Shown here piece after piece: positions 27,570 through 40,029 of a DNA stretch of 64,000 bases. Under the pieces are notes generated by a model. That model had not been told where the DNA came from, searched no databases, and was given only the letters and a program-made list of their open reading frames with translations. Positions within the stretch are counted from its first letter, which is position 1. Each line of letters starts with the position of its first letter. The DNA comes from Glandiceps talaboti (lineage: Eukaryota; Hemichordata; Enteropneusta; Spengelidae), in NCBI RefSeq assembly GCF_964340395.1, contig NC_135550.1, positions 12,389,408-12,453,407 on the forward strand, written 5' to 3'. A program made the translations under genes and the position numbers.

Positions 27570-28705
27570 CCCCTTGCCTCTCGTTCGAAGTTACTCATGA
27601 TGCAGCTCAGTCGGACGCGTTTATTTCAAGTGAGGGGGATCAGCTCGATCTTTCACGGGAAAAGCTATAAAGGAAATTACGACATCCTTTTTATATGGAG
27701 TTGACCATTCCATTTTTGGTTTAGGCGATGGAATAATGATATATCTAGTTCTGGTAAAAGGTACATAAATGGGTACGGTCCTGTATTATATTATGTGAAA
27801 GGATGCGGACTTCGAGGTGCACGTGATGTTTTGTACAAACACAACAACAAAAACGAGACAAATATATCTGGCATTTATTGATTCTAAGTTCATACTTGTC
27901 ACAAATTCGATTCATTTCTATTCGATACAAGCGTATCATTCCATAACAAATTGAATACACGGTTATTCAATCACAAATTTATTCGATGTCAACGATAGAC
28001 AACTAGAACGCCCAACTAGCTATGGTTTATTTCGGCACAATAGACACGAATATCTGTATATTTTAAGTGGCATCATTGTAGAAAGAGAATACGCCCGAAG
28101 TCTACCATTTCACGGAAATTACGTGGCCTATAACAACACCTTTGCCCAGGCTGCGCACACAGTATGCAAGAATTGTTGTGTAAAGTCAATGGGAGTTACT
28201 TGGTTTCAGGAAGGTCTACATCCGCTATTAAATGATAAAAAAGTGAATGTGCTATGGATATACCGAATCCACAGTGACTGCTTGCATGTTGTCATGGGGA
28301 TGCCTCCCCCTAAGGATTAGTTGTATAGCTTACACTGCACAGACAGAATTCTCTTCGAATGATTCCAATGTCCTTAAATCCTTCTATTATTGCCCGAGTA
28401 ATGTACTGGAAAACATTATCTAAATGTGGTCATACTAAGGGTCGACACGGACAAGTGAATGAATACGGCTTCAAAACTATATAATACATCGTGTCTCTCT
28501 ACTTTCAGCTGCTATTATATACACATAGGAAGTCTTGCTTCGAAATAATTACATCTGTCGATCACTTGTATTTGTGTAATCGTACTTTCGTTTTTCACAA
28601 CTATCAATGTAAGACAACATTTACATAAGTCGTTCAAAATTGACGTTGGGAAATATGATTCTGTGACTCGATGATACAATCATGGTATTGATTGAATCTA
28701 GGCCT

Positions 28706-28709
<4 letters not shown>
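27570..28709. other. Non-coding, no confident gene
   Basis: AT-rich spacer. ORF 28123-28320 (+) has no recognisable motif. Confidence 0.4.

Positions 28710-28749
<40 letters not shown>
28710..28749. repeat. T40 homopolymer (poly-A on the minus strand)
   Basis: Forty T residues in a row. On the minus strand this could be the poly-A tail of a retrocopy whose body lies to the right (28750 onward), but no element was recognised and target duplications were not evident. Confidence 0.9.
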
Positions 28750-28752
<3 letters not shown>

Positions 28753-28944
28753 TCTATCGTGTTCGCCTGTTTCGTGTCAACTGTATGTGTACATACACTG
28801 TCAGGCGGGTTTTGTTGGAGTGGCAAGTACTACTTCATCATTAAATTCTTATGTGATTTGGGCTGTGTTCGGAGAATTCCAATAAACACTGTGTCGTGCG
28901 ATAATGCAACATTTGATCGCCCTTGGGAACAGAGCTACAGATGA

Positions 28945-29803
28945 CCTTTCGGTCGTGATTTAATAAGTCGGAGTATCTCCCGGTTTTTTTTGATGCTTAA
29001 AACGTGACGTGTTTCCAAAACATGACATGATTTAGCAGAGAAGGGCTTGATTTGACATGTACTTATGAAAATGGTAGTATGTATACAGATACAAATACAA
29101 AAAAAAAAGGAGGACGGAGAGCCTCATTAAAACTCAGCTGGTCTAGATATTAAAACAGAGCTCATCTTCTCGTCAGCAATATATGTGACGGGAAAGTTAT
29201 ATATAGAGTAAAGGGAGAAAGACACCCTCATTGTACTGTGATCCATTTGAAATTAAATCACACATGAAAGGTATTGGCAACAAACTTTTACGACATCATA
29301 ATAAACACACTTGACTTGAAGATGAAAAACGTTCAGTGTTTGGTATCCTTAGTGTCTCTACAGTTGTTCAATAAAACAGACATCGTAGGCTTAGATTTCA
29401 TCCACCTCTATAAATACTCTATTTTTGAATAGTGTCATTTTTTAGAGTCGAGAAGAAAGTAATTTTGTGGCTGGCCTGTCGCATCAGCATAAGTAAATAA
29501 AACTTTGAACTTTCAACACGTAAGTCAGGCTTAAAATATGAAACTAGATCTACGAAACAAAAACAACATTGGGTTGCCGATGATGAAATGTTCTCTTTAA
29601 AAGTTGATGAAAGATTGGGATAGTGATAAGAGGAATTGTTTATACTGCGTTTATGTGAATGAAATTCATAAAGAACGGTCCATGAACTTTGGTGGAATTA
29701 AAAAGTAAAGTATTAGTACACATGTTAAATAATAACGCTAAATTTGCAAGGTTGTGGTAAGCTCACCTGGACTTTTCAATGTATATTAGTATATCTAATA
29801 ACG
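28945..29803. other. Non-coding, no gene seen
   Basis: AT-rich spacer. Confidence 0.5.
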
Positions 29804-29819
29804 TATGTATGTATGTATG

Positions 29820-29853
<34 letters not shown>

Positions 29854-30015
29854 TGCATGTATGTATGTATGTATGTATGTATGTATGTATGTATGTATGT
29901 ATGTATGTATGTATGTATGTATGCACGCACGCACGCACGCATGCATGGATGTATGTATGTATGTATGTATGTATGTATGTATGTATGTATGTATGTACAT
30001 GTATGTATGTATGTA

Positions 30016-30062
<47 letters not shown>

Positions 30063-30184
30063 ATGTATGTATGTATGTATGTATGCATGCATGCATGCAT
30101 GCATGCATGCATGCATGCATGCATGCATGTATGTATGTATGTATGTATGTATGTATGTATGTATGTATGTATGTACGTACGCAT
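29804..30184. repeat. Compound (GTAT)n with GCAC, GT and GCAT blocks
   Basis: GTAT runs are separated by short GCAC (about 29923-29940), GT (30022-30048) and GCAT (about 30085-30128) blocks. All are one- or two-base derivatives of the same tetramer register. Confidence 0.97.
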
Positions 30185-30199
30185 GCAGACAGATAGGTT

Positions 30200-31511
30200 G
30201 GTAGGTATGTATATAACTTTTTATATATGTCTGATATCATGTAAAACAAGTGATCCATAATTACACATACACCCTTGCCTTGGCGTTTAATTACATAGCT
30301 CGTTTTGATCCCATTTACATAATTTATGGTCCTAATATAACTGCCAAACACCATTGTATTGTAATATTCATGTTGTTGGTCTCACAAGTATCAACTTGTA
30401 GGTGTGATTTATTCATTGGTAGAAGTAGAAACTTTTAGCCTATGACATCGTTATGATTTACAGCCACCAAATGACAACAGTCAAACTTACATCAATAACT
30501 TACACATAAACGAGGTCTGATTTACTATATTTAGAGCAGTTTTCGTCTGTGAACCCTCCCATCCTTTTCATTTACAGAGTAAGATCAAAAAGGTTCCAAG
30601 AACGTCCTTTCAAGTTCTACAACTTTCATCATTTTCAGAGTTGTTAATATATCCTAAATTAGCATAGTCATTCTTGTTGAAAGTTCTGTTTTTTGGGTTT
30701 CTTTTTTTTTAAATTTTGTTTTTGAAGAACTGTGTGACAACTTTCGTATGGTTTTGATTGATAGGATTTGATGTATCTTCATCCATGGTATCGCGATGAC
30801 ACGTGATATAGTCGTCCCCCCCCCCAAAAAAAAAAAATCCTACCACACACACGTAACGATTGAAATATAAGCAAAACGTATATAGCATATAAGTAATGTT
30901 TTTTAAAGATTTACTAATTCTTGAAGATTAAGGTGATAATTAGTCATGACCTTGCCTGGTGACCTTTGATTGACATCTCATCGTTCGTTCTCGTCTTTGT
31001 ACATATAAAAAAAGGTACGTTATAAATCATGATAAAAAGACGAGCCACATATGGTTGATGTGCTGTTTTTCAGGTGTTGCCATACAGTTTGGAAGTCTTA
31101 CGAAGAAAGGACAAGCAGGCTGGATTGATCGCTAAATGCATTTAACTTGAATATGTTCTCATTTGTACAAGGTCGTTATATGAATGTGTATTAGATTGAT
31201 TGAAGTCCGATGATTAGGTTCGTTCGTCCCAATTTTGGGATGACGTCTAAACCGTTGTATGCACCTCGTGACTAAAAATGAATTAACCGAATGTTCAAAA
31301 CACATTCCCCTCATATATGTGCACCTTATTGTGCCATGTTGTATACGCCTAAGAGGAAACCTGCTATAGTGTGTGGTTCCATATTGTTCCAGTTGTGTGA
31401 ATGTTATATAAGTAGTGCTACGATCGGCATAAATGAATCCTAGTTACACCTTTATACTGATGGCAGTATGCTGCATATACAGTGTAGCTATGGTATGGCG
31501 ACTACTAACAG
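30200..31511. other. Non-coding, no gene seen
   Basis: AT-rich spacer with a C9A12 junction near 30815-30837; no gene found. Confidence 0.5.
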
Positions 31512-32302
31512 ATAACACAGTGACGTAATCATATTACGATACCTACAAATATCACAGTGTAGTTCTGTTACAATACATACCGATATCTTATGTGTTGTCA
31601 TGTTACAGTACTGTAAATATCACGGAGAGTAGTTACAGTGTACGTTACAATGTCTACAATGTCCAAGTGTTACAGTACCTACCAATGTAGTGCTATAATA
31701 CCTACAAATATCACAATGTAGTAATTTGCTACAATACCTGCCAATATCGCAATGTAGTAATGTTACATTACTACACATATCACAATGCAGCACTTTTCCA
31801 TTACTGCAAATTTTACAATGTAGCACTGTTACGAAACCTACAAACATCACAATGTAGTAAGTGTTACAATACATACCAATATCACGGTATAGTAATGTTG
31901 CAATACCAACAAATGTCATAGCGTAAGTGTTACAGTATCTACCAATATTAGAGTGTACAAATTTTACAATACCCACCAATGTCACAATATAATGTTATAA
32001 TACTCTCACAGTGTAGTAATGTTAAGTACCTACCAATATCACAGTGCAATAATGTTACAATACCTACAATATCACAATGTGGTACCGTTGCAGTACCTAC
32101 AGTATATTACAATGTTAGTAGTAGTCTTACAATATCTATAATATCACAATGTAGACTGTTACAATACCTAAAATATCTCAATGCAGAAATTGTTACAATA
32201 CCAACAGTATCTCAATGTAGTGCCGTTACAATACCACAATGCAGTAAATGTTACAATACCTACCAATATCACAACGTAGTAATAGTACATACCAATATTA
32301 AA
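31512..32302. repeat. Minisatellite of about 34 bp, more than 20 degenerate copies
   Basis: The unit is approximately GTTACAATACCTACCAATAT followed by CACAATGTAGTAAT, with frequent small indels. Tyr/Cys- or Asn/Val-rich ORFs across it are by-products. Confidence 0.8.
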
Positions 32303-32457
32303 GGAAAGTGATAAGTAATGTTTAATAGCTACAATACAAATCCTCATTTCAAAACCCATTTCAAGGGTAATACAGCTTTTTAAATACGAAACAATGATTT
32401 TGAGTACAAGTTGATGGACAACATAATTATTAAACCCAGTGTAACAAACAAACAAAT

Positions 32458-32610
32458 TTACAAACATACATGCATACATACATATACATACATACATACA
32501 TACATACATACATACATACATACACACACACATACATACATACATACATACATACATACATACATACATACACAGTACATACATAAATATACATACATAC
32601 ATACATACAT

Positions 32611-32641
<31 letters not shown>

Positions 32642-32755
32642 TACATACATACATACATACATACATACATACATACATACATACATACATACACACACAT
32701 ACATACATACATACATACATACATACATACATACATACATACATACATACATACA

Positions 32756-32788
<33 letters not shown>
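32458..32788. repeat. (CATA)n array, opposite orientation to the other GTAT arrays
   Basis: Long CATA run with CACA interruptions near 32521, 32568 and 32627-32642 and a CATAAATA interruption near 32581. On the plus strand it is the reverse complement of the TATG arrays at 29.8 and 34.2 kb. Confidence 0.97.
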
Positions 32789-32789
<1 letters not shown>

Positions 32790-33000
32790 CAATTTGATAA
32801 AGATCCAAATTACAATGTAACCTACATGTTTTTTTAATAAAGTACATTTCAGAGTGTAACTACAATGATCCTTACTATTGCTCTGACCTTTCTCTTTTAT
32901 TGACATCACAGAAATGATATAATACTAATCACGAGTGTGGTCCAACCAGTCTACATCTGCAATATGTCCCAGGGGCATATCGTACATAAGCTCTAATACT

Positions 33001-33006
33001 TTTATT
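33001..33006 (-). terminator. AATAAA downstream of the 33046-33417 ORF
   Basis: TTTATT on the plus strand gives AATAAA on the minus strand 40 bases after the ORF's stop codon. The spacing suits a compact 3' UTR but would also occur by chance in this AT-rich sequence. Confidence 0.3.
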
Positions 33007-33045
33007 ACATTCCTTAAGCTCTAATGAGAAATCAAAGACATTGCA

Positions 33046-33417
33046 TCAATAATACAGGGTAACCCCTATGGGGAAAGGTTTTACACCATCATCTATTTTA
33101 GGAGTTTTAATGTTTTGTGCGATTTTGGCTTGAAGTCGTTGTTGCGAAAGTTTAATTTCGAGGGAAGCCGCGGTGTTAGCAGACATTTGTTCTAGTTGAG
33201 TAAAACCCACTCTGTCAACTTGATTAGATCCAAAAGCCAGTTCACCGCCTATATATGCACTTGTTATGAGGAGATTTATGCGGTATGAATAAGTAGTCAG
33301 GAATGTTACCAATCCATAATAGTAATTCACAGTGAAATGGCCGACAGCAAAATGTCTACAGGTCGTCAATCCGCTATGAATACCAGCGAATTTGAGACTA
33401 CCAATCGAACTCTCCAT
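33046..33417 (-). CDS. Unrecognised 123-residue ORF, possible small gene
   Basis: I do not recognise this protein. It is a 123-residue frame with an ATG in good context (G at -3, G at +4) and an AATAAA 40 bases past the stop (33001-33006, minus strand). Residues 29-58 are hydrophobic and tyrosine-rich, possibly one membrane segment. Residues 65-100 are polar and could form an amphipathic helix rich in Gln, Leu and Lys. The tail is GVKPFPIGVTLYY. Upstream on the same strand, a T13 run followed by GTTGCAG could be an acceptor for an exon beginning in the 5' UTR; an in-frame TAA lies between that point and the ATG. It sits between two oppositely oriented tetranucleotide arrays. It could be a taxon-restricted gene, a terminal exon or a chance ORF. 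Confidence 0.3.
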   Translation of the reverse strand: MESSIGSLKFAGIHSGLTTCRHFAVGHFTVNYYYGLVTFLTTYSYRINLLITSAYIGGELAFGSNQVDRVGFTQLEQMSANTAASLEIKLSQQRLQAKIAQNIKTPKIDDGVKPFPIGVTLYY

Positions 33418-33429
33418 ATCATAAACACA

Positions 33430-34185
33430 CTCGTTTCGTGAAACTTAAAGCTGCAACTGGGACGATTTAAAAAAAAAAAAATTTCTGTTAGATTTGATGA
33501 CGTATTCGCCATATACCATACCCTCTGGAACATATTGAATCAGCCATGGCGAAATGCATTCATGTAGCTGTACACATATATTGTGCCTCAATTACAATCG
33601 AATTGATATTTCGGTCCGCACCCTAAACATAGCGCCATGACACAATCGCGATTTCAACCTGTTACTGTAACTATTTCTGATTACATGTACAATTATGTCT
33701 AATTATTGGTATTTTAACACTTTTCAGTGAATACAACGGCTTTAAATCAAGGGGACATGGACCAACCTGAGACACCAATTATATGTACATCCAAATATTA
33801 AAGTCCTTTGATGAAAACATCATCTCTAGTTTCGCATTTAACTTCATTTTAAATGTTAATTATATGATATTCATATGACATCGACAGGTGTATACACGTG
33901 CATTTTTGTTGACGATGCAATGTTAACGCTAATATCTGGGTGCAATTGTGGCATGTTTCTCTAACCTTTAAGAAACAGATATTACGGTTATAACTGGCAA
34001 TGATGAAAGACGTTTCAGTAAGTACAATAACACATGTAACTCTTCATATGAAAACAAAAATAGCAGGGAAGAAAATATCAGATCTGGCGCGTATGTCCGT
34101 TTATTATGAAGGTTTCCATTTACAATGTACCCTGTTTTATAGTGAAAAAGTACTTGCAACTTCTTCAATGATGTATATCTAACTT
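33430..34185. other. Non-coding, no gene seen
   Basis: AT-rich spacer between the 33.0-kb ORF and the GTAT array. Confidence 0.5.
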
Positions 34186-34304
34186 GTATGTATGTATGTA
34201 TGTATGTATGTATGTATGTATGTATGTATGTATGTATGTGTGTATGTATGTATGTATGTATGTATGTATGTATGTATGTATGTATGTATGTATGTATGTA
34301 TGTA

Positions 34305-34337
<33 letters not shown>

Positions 34338-34412
34338 ATGTATGTATGTATGTATGTATGTATGTATGTATGTATGTATGTATGTATGTATGTATGTATG
34401 TATGTATGTGTG
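34186..34412. repeat. (GTAT)n array
   Basis: GTAT repeat with one GTGT unit near 34238 and a GT block near 34306-34320. Confidence 0.97.
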
Positions 34413-34959
34413 TGTACATGTGTACTGGTTGGTTCTATGATGATTTAAGACATTTTCAGGTCATGTTCGTAAAGTGTGTAACCGTAATATTTGTGTGTAC
34501 TTCTGAACCTTTTGTGAGAGTATTGCAAGAAAACACTATAAAATCGCTGTGTGGTCCATAATACTTTGCTCGCTCTCGTAAAGGCTAAAGTTATGTTTAT
34601 AGAACGTATAAACATTTATCCAATGTTTAATCATGGTTGTTTGTGAAGTATGACATTTTAAATATCTATCTCTGATCGTTATATCATGTACACTACGACC
34701 TCTACTGCTAAGTACAATTGGTGTAGCGACAGATTTAGGTCAAACATTGCCTCTTAGCATGATCAATTATCCAGCAACGTATTTGGGAGGACCAACACGG
34801 GCTTACGCCTTGTAAGCTGAATTCCTTGATATGGGCTCTCTAAGGCTATATTTAATTTGACGACATGTCCTATAATTATTGTCTTTGTTACATGTTAGAT
34901 AAATTTAACAGTGCTTGATGGAAAACAATACTTTGTCAGTTATTTGTTATTTTGTTTGT
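34413..34959. other. Non-coding, no gene seen
   Basis: Spacer without supported features. Confidence 0.5.
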
Positions 34960-35380
34960 ATTCTTGTTTCTCTTCTGCCTGTCTGAGTGTCTGCCTACCT
35001 GTCTATGTGCATTTTTGTCTAATATCTTTGTGTGTGTGTGTGTGTGTGTCTGCATGTGTATGTCTATCTAGAATCGTCTGTTTGACTGCAACTTTTCAGT
35101 GATAGTCTAGTTTTGTGACGATACATATCTGTTTATTTGTTTAGCTGTCAGTTTGTTTCTCTTAAAATTTGACTCCAACTTTTCAGCGAGATTCTGTCTA
35201 TTAGAAATTCATGGTTTTTTGACGATATATATTTGTTTGTCAGTCAATGTGCCTGTCTGTGTGTCTATCTATATATTCGTCTATCTATTTTTCTATCAGT
35301 TTATCTATTTGTCTTCGTATATATATATCTATCTATGTGCCTAAGTATCTGTTGAACTGTCCATCTATGTTTTATGCATA
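34960..35380. repeat. Cryptically simple pyrimidine-biased TGTC/TATC/TTTG tract
   Basis: CTGTCT, CTATCTAT and TTTGTTTG motifs recur irregularly, with a (GT)n near 35030-35048. It looks like an old, decayed tetranucleotide array. Confidence 0.6.
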
Positions 35381-35408
35381 TTTATTCGTTCATAAAAATA
35401 TCTTCTAA

Positions 35409-35763
35409 GGCCAGAAGAATTGTTTCTGGTCAGCGCGCGCATCACTTGAATACCCTCGCGTCGGTCTTTTTTCCGTGTTTGTCCATCCCATGCAGTCTGT
35501 AGATCCGGTGGAGAAACACAAAAGTAACCCTACTTCAATGAAGACAACTGTAGAGCCAATCATGAACAAGCAAATGACATCGGCCCCACATATACACTTG
35601 CTCTAAAGTACTAAATAAAAAGAACTCAGTAACTGCCATATCTGCCATAAACAGTAGATTGAGTGACAGGTTTGTTGAAAATAGTGATAATAAAAAAAAC
35701 ATTCGCGTCGTCGCACCATTTTAGACAAACCGCCATGATCATGACCCGAAATATTTTTTGGCC
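35409..35763. mobile_element. MITE family C, copy 1 (355 bp, TAA target duplication)
   Basis: The left end GGCCAGAAGAATTGTTTCTG and the right end, reverse-complemented GGCCAAAAAATATTTCGGG, are imperfect inverted repeats flanked by TAA (35406-35408, 35764-35766). The body matches 57962-58322 along its length, including TCAGCG, CTCGCGTCGGTCTTTTTT, GAGCCAATCATGAA, CACTTGCTCTAAAGTA and CGCGTCGTCGC. No transposase. Confidence 0.75.
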
Positions 35764-35766
35764 TAA

Positions 35767-37408
35767 CACAATTGAGTTATGAGGTCACACTTTCGATGTC
35801 ACCCATTGAAAGACAAATTGTCGTACTTCCGATCTGCAGCTTAGCCATAGTTTGAAAGTTGACCTATAGTATATATATATACTATATAATATGTATACTG
35901 ATATAGAACTAGGATCAATACATGCAGACTGTCATGTCTGACACCCACAAATTAATGAGGCATAAAAATCCCACTGTGTTGAACATTTCACCTTACACAA
36001 TACAAACATGTCCAACTAAAACCTCTAAGTATGCCTTGATGGGATTTTCACGAACGATAACTCTCAATTCCCATAGATAAAACGTATGATAGCGATAATC
36101 CGAATTTAAGTGGCCATCTAAACGTTAGCTGGGAATGCACTTCACGTTCCTGGGATACTTAGCTTTCGTAAAATAATGTAAACAAATTATAACCCAAGGT
36201 GTTGCATAGACTTTCCAGTACATGCACAGATCATGTAAAGTTCGCCTATAAGCACAATATAATATTGTGACAAGGTTTAGCTTCTCATTAAGATTTTAGC
36301 TTCGCCCATTGAGCAAATTATGAATATGCTCTTGCGTCTTGGACGGTGTCTTAGGGGGGGGGGGCTGTATGTGGTTTGGGAAGATGCGTTGGTTGTATGA
36401 CAAATGTAGTGAAAGTTATATATCGGTTTGTCAGGTATGCAAATTACAAGTTTTGATTAGCCCACATTTGTTAACTTTTGTCTCAGAAATTATTAAACCT
36501 TTCTGTAACATAGGATTGGATTTCTTAGCCATTACAAAAAGGAAACATTTCATAGATGTAGATTTAAGCGTCCACTTTATTCATTCAATGAAAATAATTA
36601 CGTATGAAGTATTTATGTATGCATCCTACAGTGCCAGACGAATAGATAAAAAAGGCAAGTATTTTACTAATTACTGCAAAGAAACCCCCCTACCCCTCAC
36701 TGTTAATGGACAGAAATGTGATATTGTATTTATTCTCTGAATAAAATAGTACAGCATATCTGTTTTGTGTATCTCCATCCCATTAAAATTCACATTTTGA
36801 ATTTTAGCTACGACTTGTATAAACGGCGACATCATACATTGCATCGCGGATTGCAGTCTCGTTGTAACACTGTAATATTGTTCATGTCTACCCATCTCAG
36901 AACATAACCGACGTACCATAATATGCAGATGGTGACATTCGCCATGAAAACCACAGTTAAAGATCAAAGGTGACTTTTCAGGGTGGATACCACAACTAAA
37001 GCTTAAAGGTCAATGATAAAAAAAAAAGTTAAGAGCACACCTTAAAGACATACACTCGATTCAAGAGCATTGGCTAAGTAAAAGGGGTGATTGACATGAA
37101 ACTGTGGGCAGACAACGAGACTGGCACCTATTATACTTAATGTTAGGTACTCAGTATTATTGTGGAACAAACAGATGCCACTAATAATACGAGTGTCCAT
37201 TATGTGTGTAGGAGATCCACTTTCCATGGTAAGTTACATCGGCTATGCAAACGTACTTCTCTGGATTAGAATATCGTCAACAAAAGAGAATTTTTCTGTG
37301 AAGTATTTAAAAAAAAAAAAGATATCGAGTTTTTTTTTTGCGTAGCGTGGGCGGAAGAAAGTCGAATTTTTACAATATAGCTACCAATTTAGAGACTGAA
37401 TTAAAACA
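35767..37408. other. Non-coding, no gene seen
   Basis: AT-rich spacer. A 133-codon ORF at 36339-36740 (+) lacks an ATG at its first codon, has a G10 run at its start and no recognisable domain. Confidence 0.4.
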
Positions 37409-37552
37409 CCGTGTAATTTCATTTCGATCCAGGTTTATACAGAGTGGACATTTTGATAATTGGCCAAATCAAGAACCAATGGTATTTCCTATCCAAGGGC
37501 AACCATCGTTGCTGTGACGTCACTGTAGGACGAGTGAAATGAAATTACACGG
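37409..37552. mobile_element. Short TIR element, family D (about 144 bp)
   Basis: CCGTGTAATTTCATTTCGAT at the left is matched by CCGTGTAATTTCATTTCACT in reverse complement at the right. The terminal 17 bases are identical. The interior contains GAACCAATGG and TGACGTCACTGTAGGACGAG. No clear target duplication was seen. Confidence 0.65.
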
Positions 37553-38322
37553 GTCAACAGAGCAACCATCACTGGACTACTTTTATTGCGACATTCAAAA
37601 GTCTCAATGTAGGTAATGAAATAACTAAATACACCAATTATGTCGGTAAATTGACCATACACGTAAAGCAGAATTTAATCCCACGTTCACCCCGTGGTTT
37701 ATAGTGTTATTCGACTTTACCATCCTAAAAGTACAAGTCTTAGAATGGAAAACAGCTTAATTTTAAAAATAAAATAAAATACACGTTTAAAAAGAAAGAA
37801 ATCGTGATAATTGAAGTGAATGATGTTTTTTCCTTTTACAAAGTGACACACGAAACAGTACTGTGGGATACATTACTTGGCTGACCTAATGCATGCCATG
37901 GGGTTTCTATATCATCCGGTTGTAATATGACGAAGTCACATCCATCAGCGAATGACTGTTTCTATGTTACTGATGAACTATAGCTATTAGCTATTATCTA
38001 TTATGGAACATTAAAGCGTACACAGATTGTCACTTGAGACATTTTACGGAAACCAGGAACGCATTTCACGAAGGGAGCTATGTGAAATACTTGGACTGAT
38101 GGGAACACGGCAATGTAGGGGGCGGGTGACTGGAATTTACTTAATATTGTTGGTTTGAATGTGGTTTTCTCTCTTACATGTAAGTATTAACTATAGTACG
38201 GTAACCAGAGATACTTTAACGAAAGCACACGTACTTCTGCAGCTAATTTTTCAAAGCCTCATAAACGTTCACTCGTGTTTTTCTGCATACATTTGTATGT
38301 TTGTCCACTTTTTGTCTGTGGT
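37553..38322. other. Non-coding, no gene seen
   Basis: AT-rich spacer. Confidence 0.5.
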
Positions 38323-38630
38323 ATGTATGTATGTATGTATGTATGTATGTATGTATGTATGTATGTATGTATGTATGTATGTATGTATGTATGTATGTAT
38401 GTATGTATGTACGTCCGTCCGTCCGTCCGTCCGCACGCACGCACGGATGGATGGATGGATGGATGGAGGGTGGGAGGGAGGGACGGGCGGACGGACGGAC
38501 GTACGTACGTATACGGATGGATGGATGTTTGTGTGTATGTAGGTAGGTAGGTGTTGGTAGGCAGGCAGGATGGAGGATGGTGCATGTGTGTGTGTGTGCG
38601 CGCGCGCGCGCGTGTGTGTGTATATATATG

Positions 38631-38670
<40 letters not shown>
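38323..38670. repeat. Compound tetramer array grading into (CG)n/(GT)n
   Basis: In order: GTAT, then CGTC, CGCA, GGAT, GGGA/GGAC, ACGT, GGAT, AGGT and GCAG blocks. A purine-pyrimidine tract then runs GT, (GC) about 38599-38612, GT, TATATATA, GT. Each block differs from the previous by one or two bases. Confidence 0.95.
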
Positions 38671-39858
38671 CCGGAAATATGATTACTGAAGGGGTATGAT
38701 TGGGTAGCGTAGGATGTACCTGTGTGTAAAGTAGAGGAGTATTATCACCATACAGAAATACAAAAAAACCCGGCAGTGTTGCCTACGTCATCTTTTGACT
38801 TCATGCATACGGTCATACGACTAATATATCGAGATTGAATATGGAATACTTGTATAGTAAGAATGCAAACTGTTTCAGCAATTCGTACATTGCTGGAAGC
38901 TACCAAATGAGCAATGAGTGGCTTAAAGCGTATTTTTCCTATGCCTATTGATACCTGGAGGGGAAAAAGCTTCAAATAGATCCTGTGGCATTGAAATGGC
39001 GATATTCCATCACATTAACGACGAGCAATTTCATTAAATTGCATGAATATTACTGGTGAGGTACAGCGCTGTGAACAATCAATCACACGCACTCACGCTT
39101 AAAACTGTAGTGGGTTTACAACATACCAACGCATAGCAATAACGTTGTCTCTCACAAAACCCACGATCAATATTTTATCGACATTCCAGCTTATACATAA
39201 TCCTTTACAAAGCCAAGAACCCCCCGCCACCAATGTGCTCAAGAATACGGCCTCCCAATACCCCATGCTAGGCTTATAATCACAGGTAGTTGTCACAGGT
39301 CAGACATTAATTCAAGGCCACTATTAACATACACTGTGTAGATAGGTGTAGTACTTCCATTATAAGCTTGGCTGATAAGGTCACCATTTTATCGTTGAAA
39401 TCCATCTTAAATGTGCCCTGGGTAGATGTAATGTTTATTTCATCAAGACGAAACGGTACATACTAACGGTAATACTTTGTCAGCTGTTGACCCCTGACCT
39501 AGCTACATACAGACCGTGAAAAAACACCCAATTCCTTAGGAAGGCAACGCAACGCAACGCATGCACAACACATGTGCTATCTTTACCGTATCAATACGAT
39601 CTCATTCAGAAATTTAGAAGGACAGCGTACTCCAATTTTCTAAAAATTGTACGATACTTTTGACTGGAATGCAAGAAGCACGGTTATATATGTACTAATG
39701 TGTCAGTATGTACATATGATGATGTCGTTAATAGTCAGTTCGTTGCTTCTTGATGAATACGATTACTGAAACTTCAATGCTGTACTGAAAGTTGGCGATA
39801 GGGGATTGTTAGAAGAGAAAATATATTATTTGAAATCAGCTCATGTATGAACTATGAC
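38671..39858. other. Non-coding, no gene seen
   Basis: Spacer with a short (AACGC)n near 39545-39560. No supported gene. Confidence 0.5.
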
Positions 39859-39980
39859 CTCATTATTATTATTATTATTATTATGATGATGATGATAAGT
39901 ATGGTTTTTATCTCTGACCTCCACCACCACCACCACCACCACCACCACCACCACCACCACCACCACCACCACCACCACCA
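39859..39980. repeat. (ATT)n, (ATG)n and (CAC)n trinucleotide tracts
   Basis: ATT units followed by GATGATGATGAT, then after a 20-base gap about 20 CAC units. Confidence 0.95.
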
Positions 39981-40029
39981 GCAGCAGCTCTACTGTTGCT
40001 AATACTATACTAGTATAGGCCATTGTGGT

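Noticed and set aside
36339-36740. 133-codon ORF on the plus strand
   Set aside because: First codon is not ATG, it begins in a G run, and no motif, splice or polyA context supports it.
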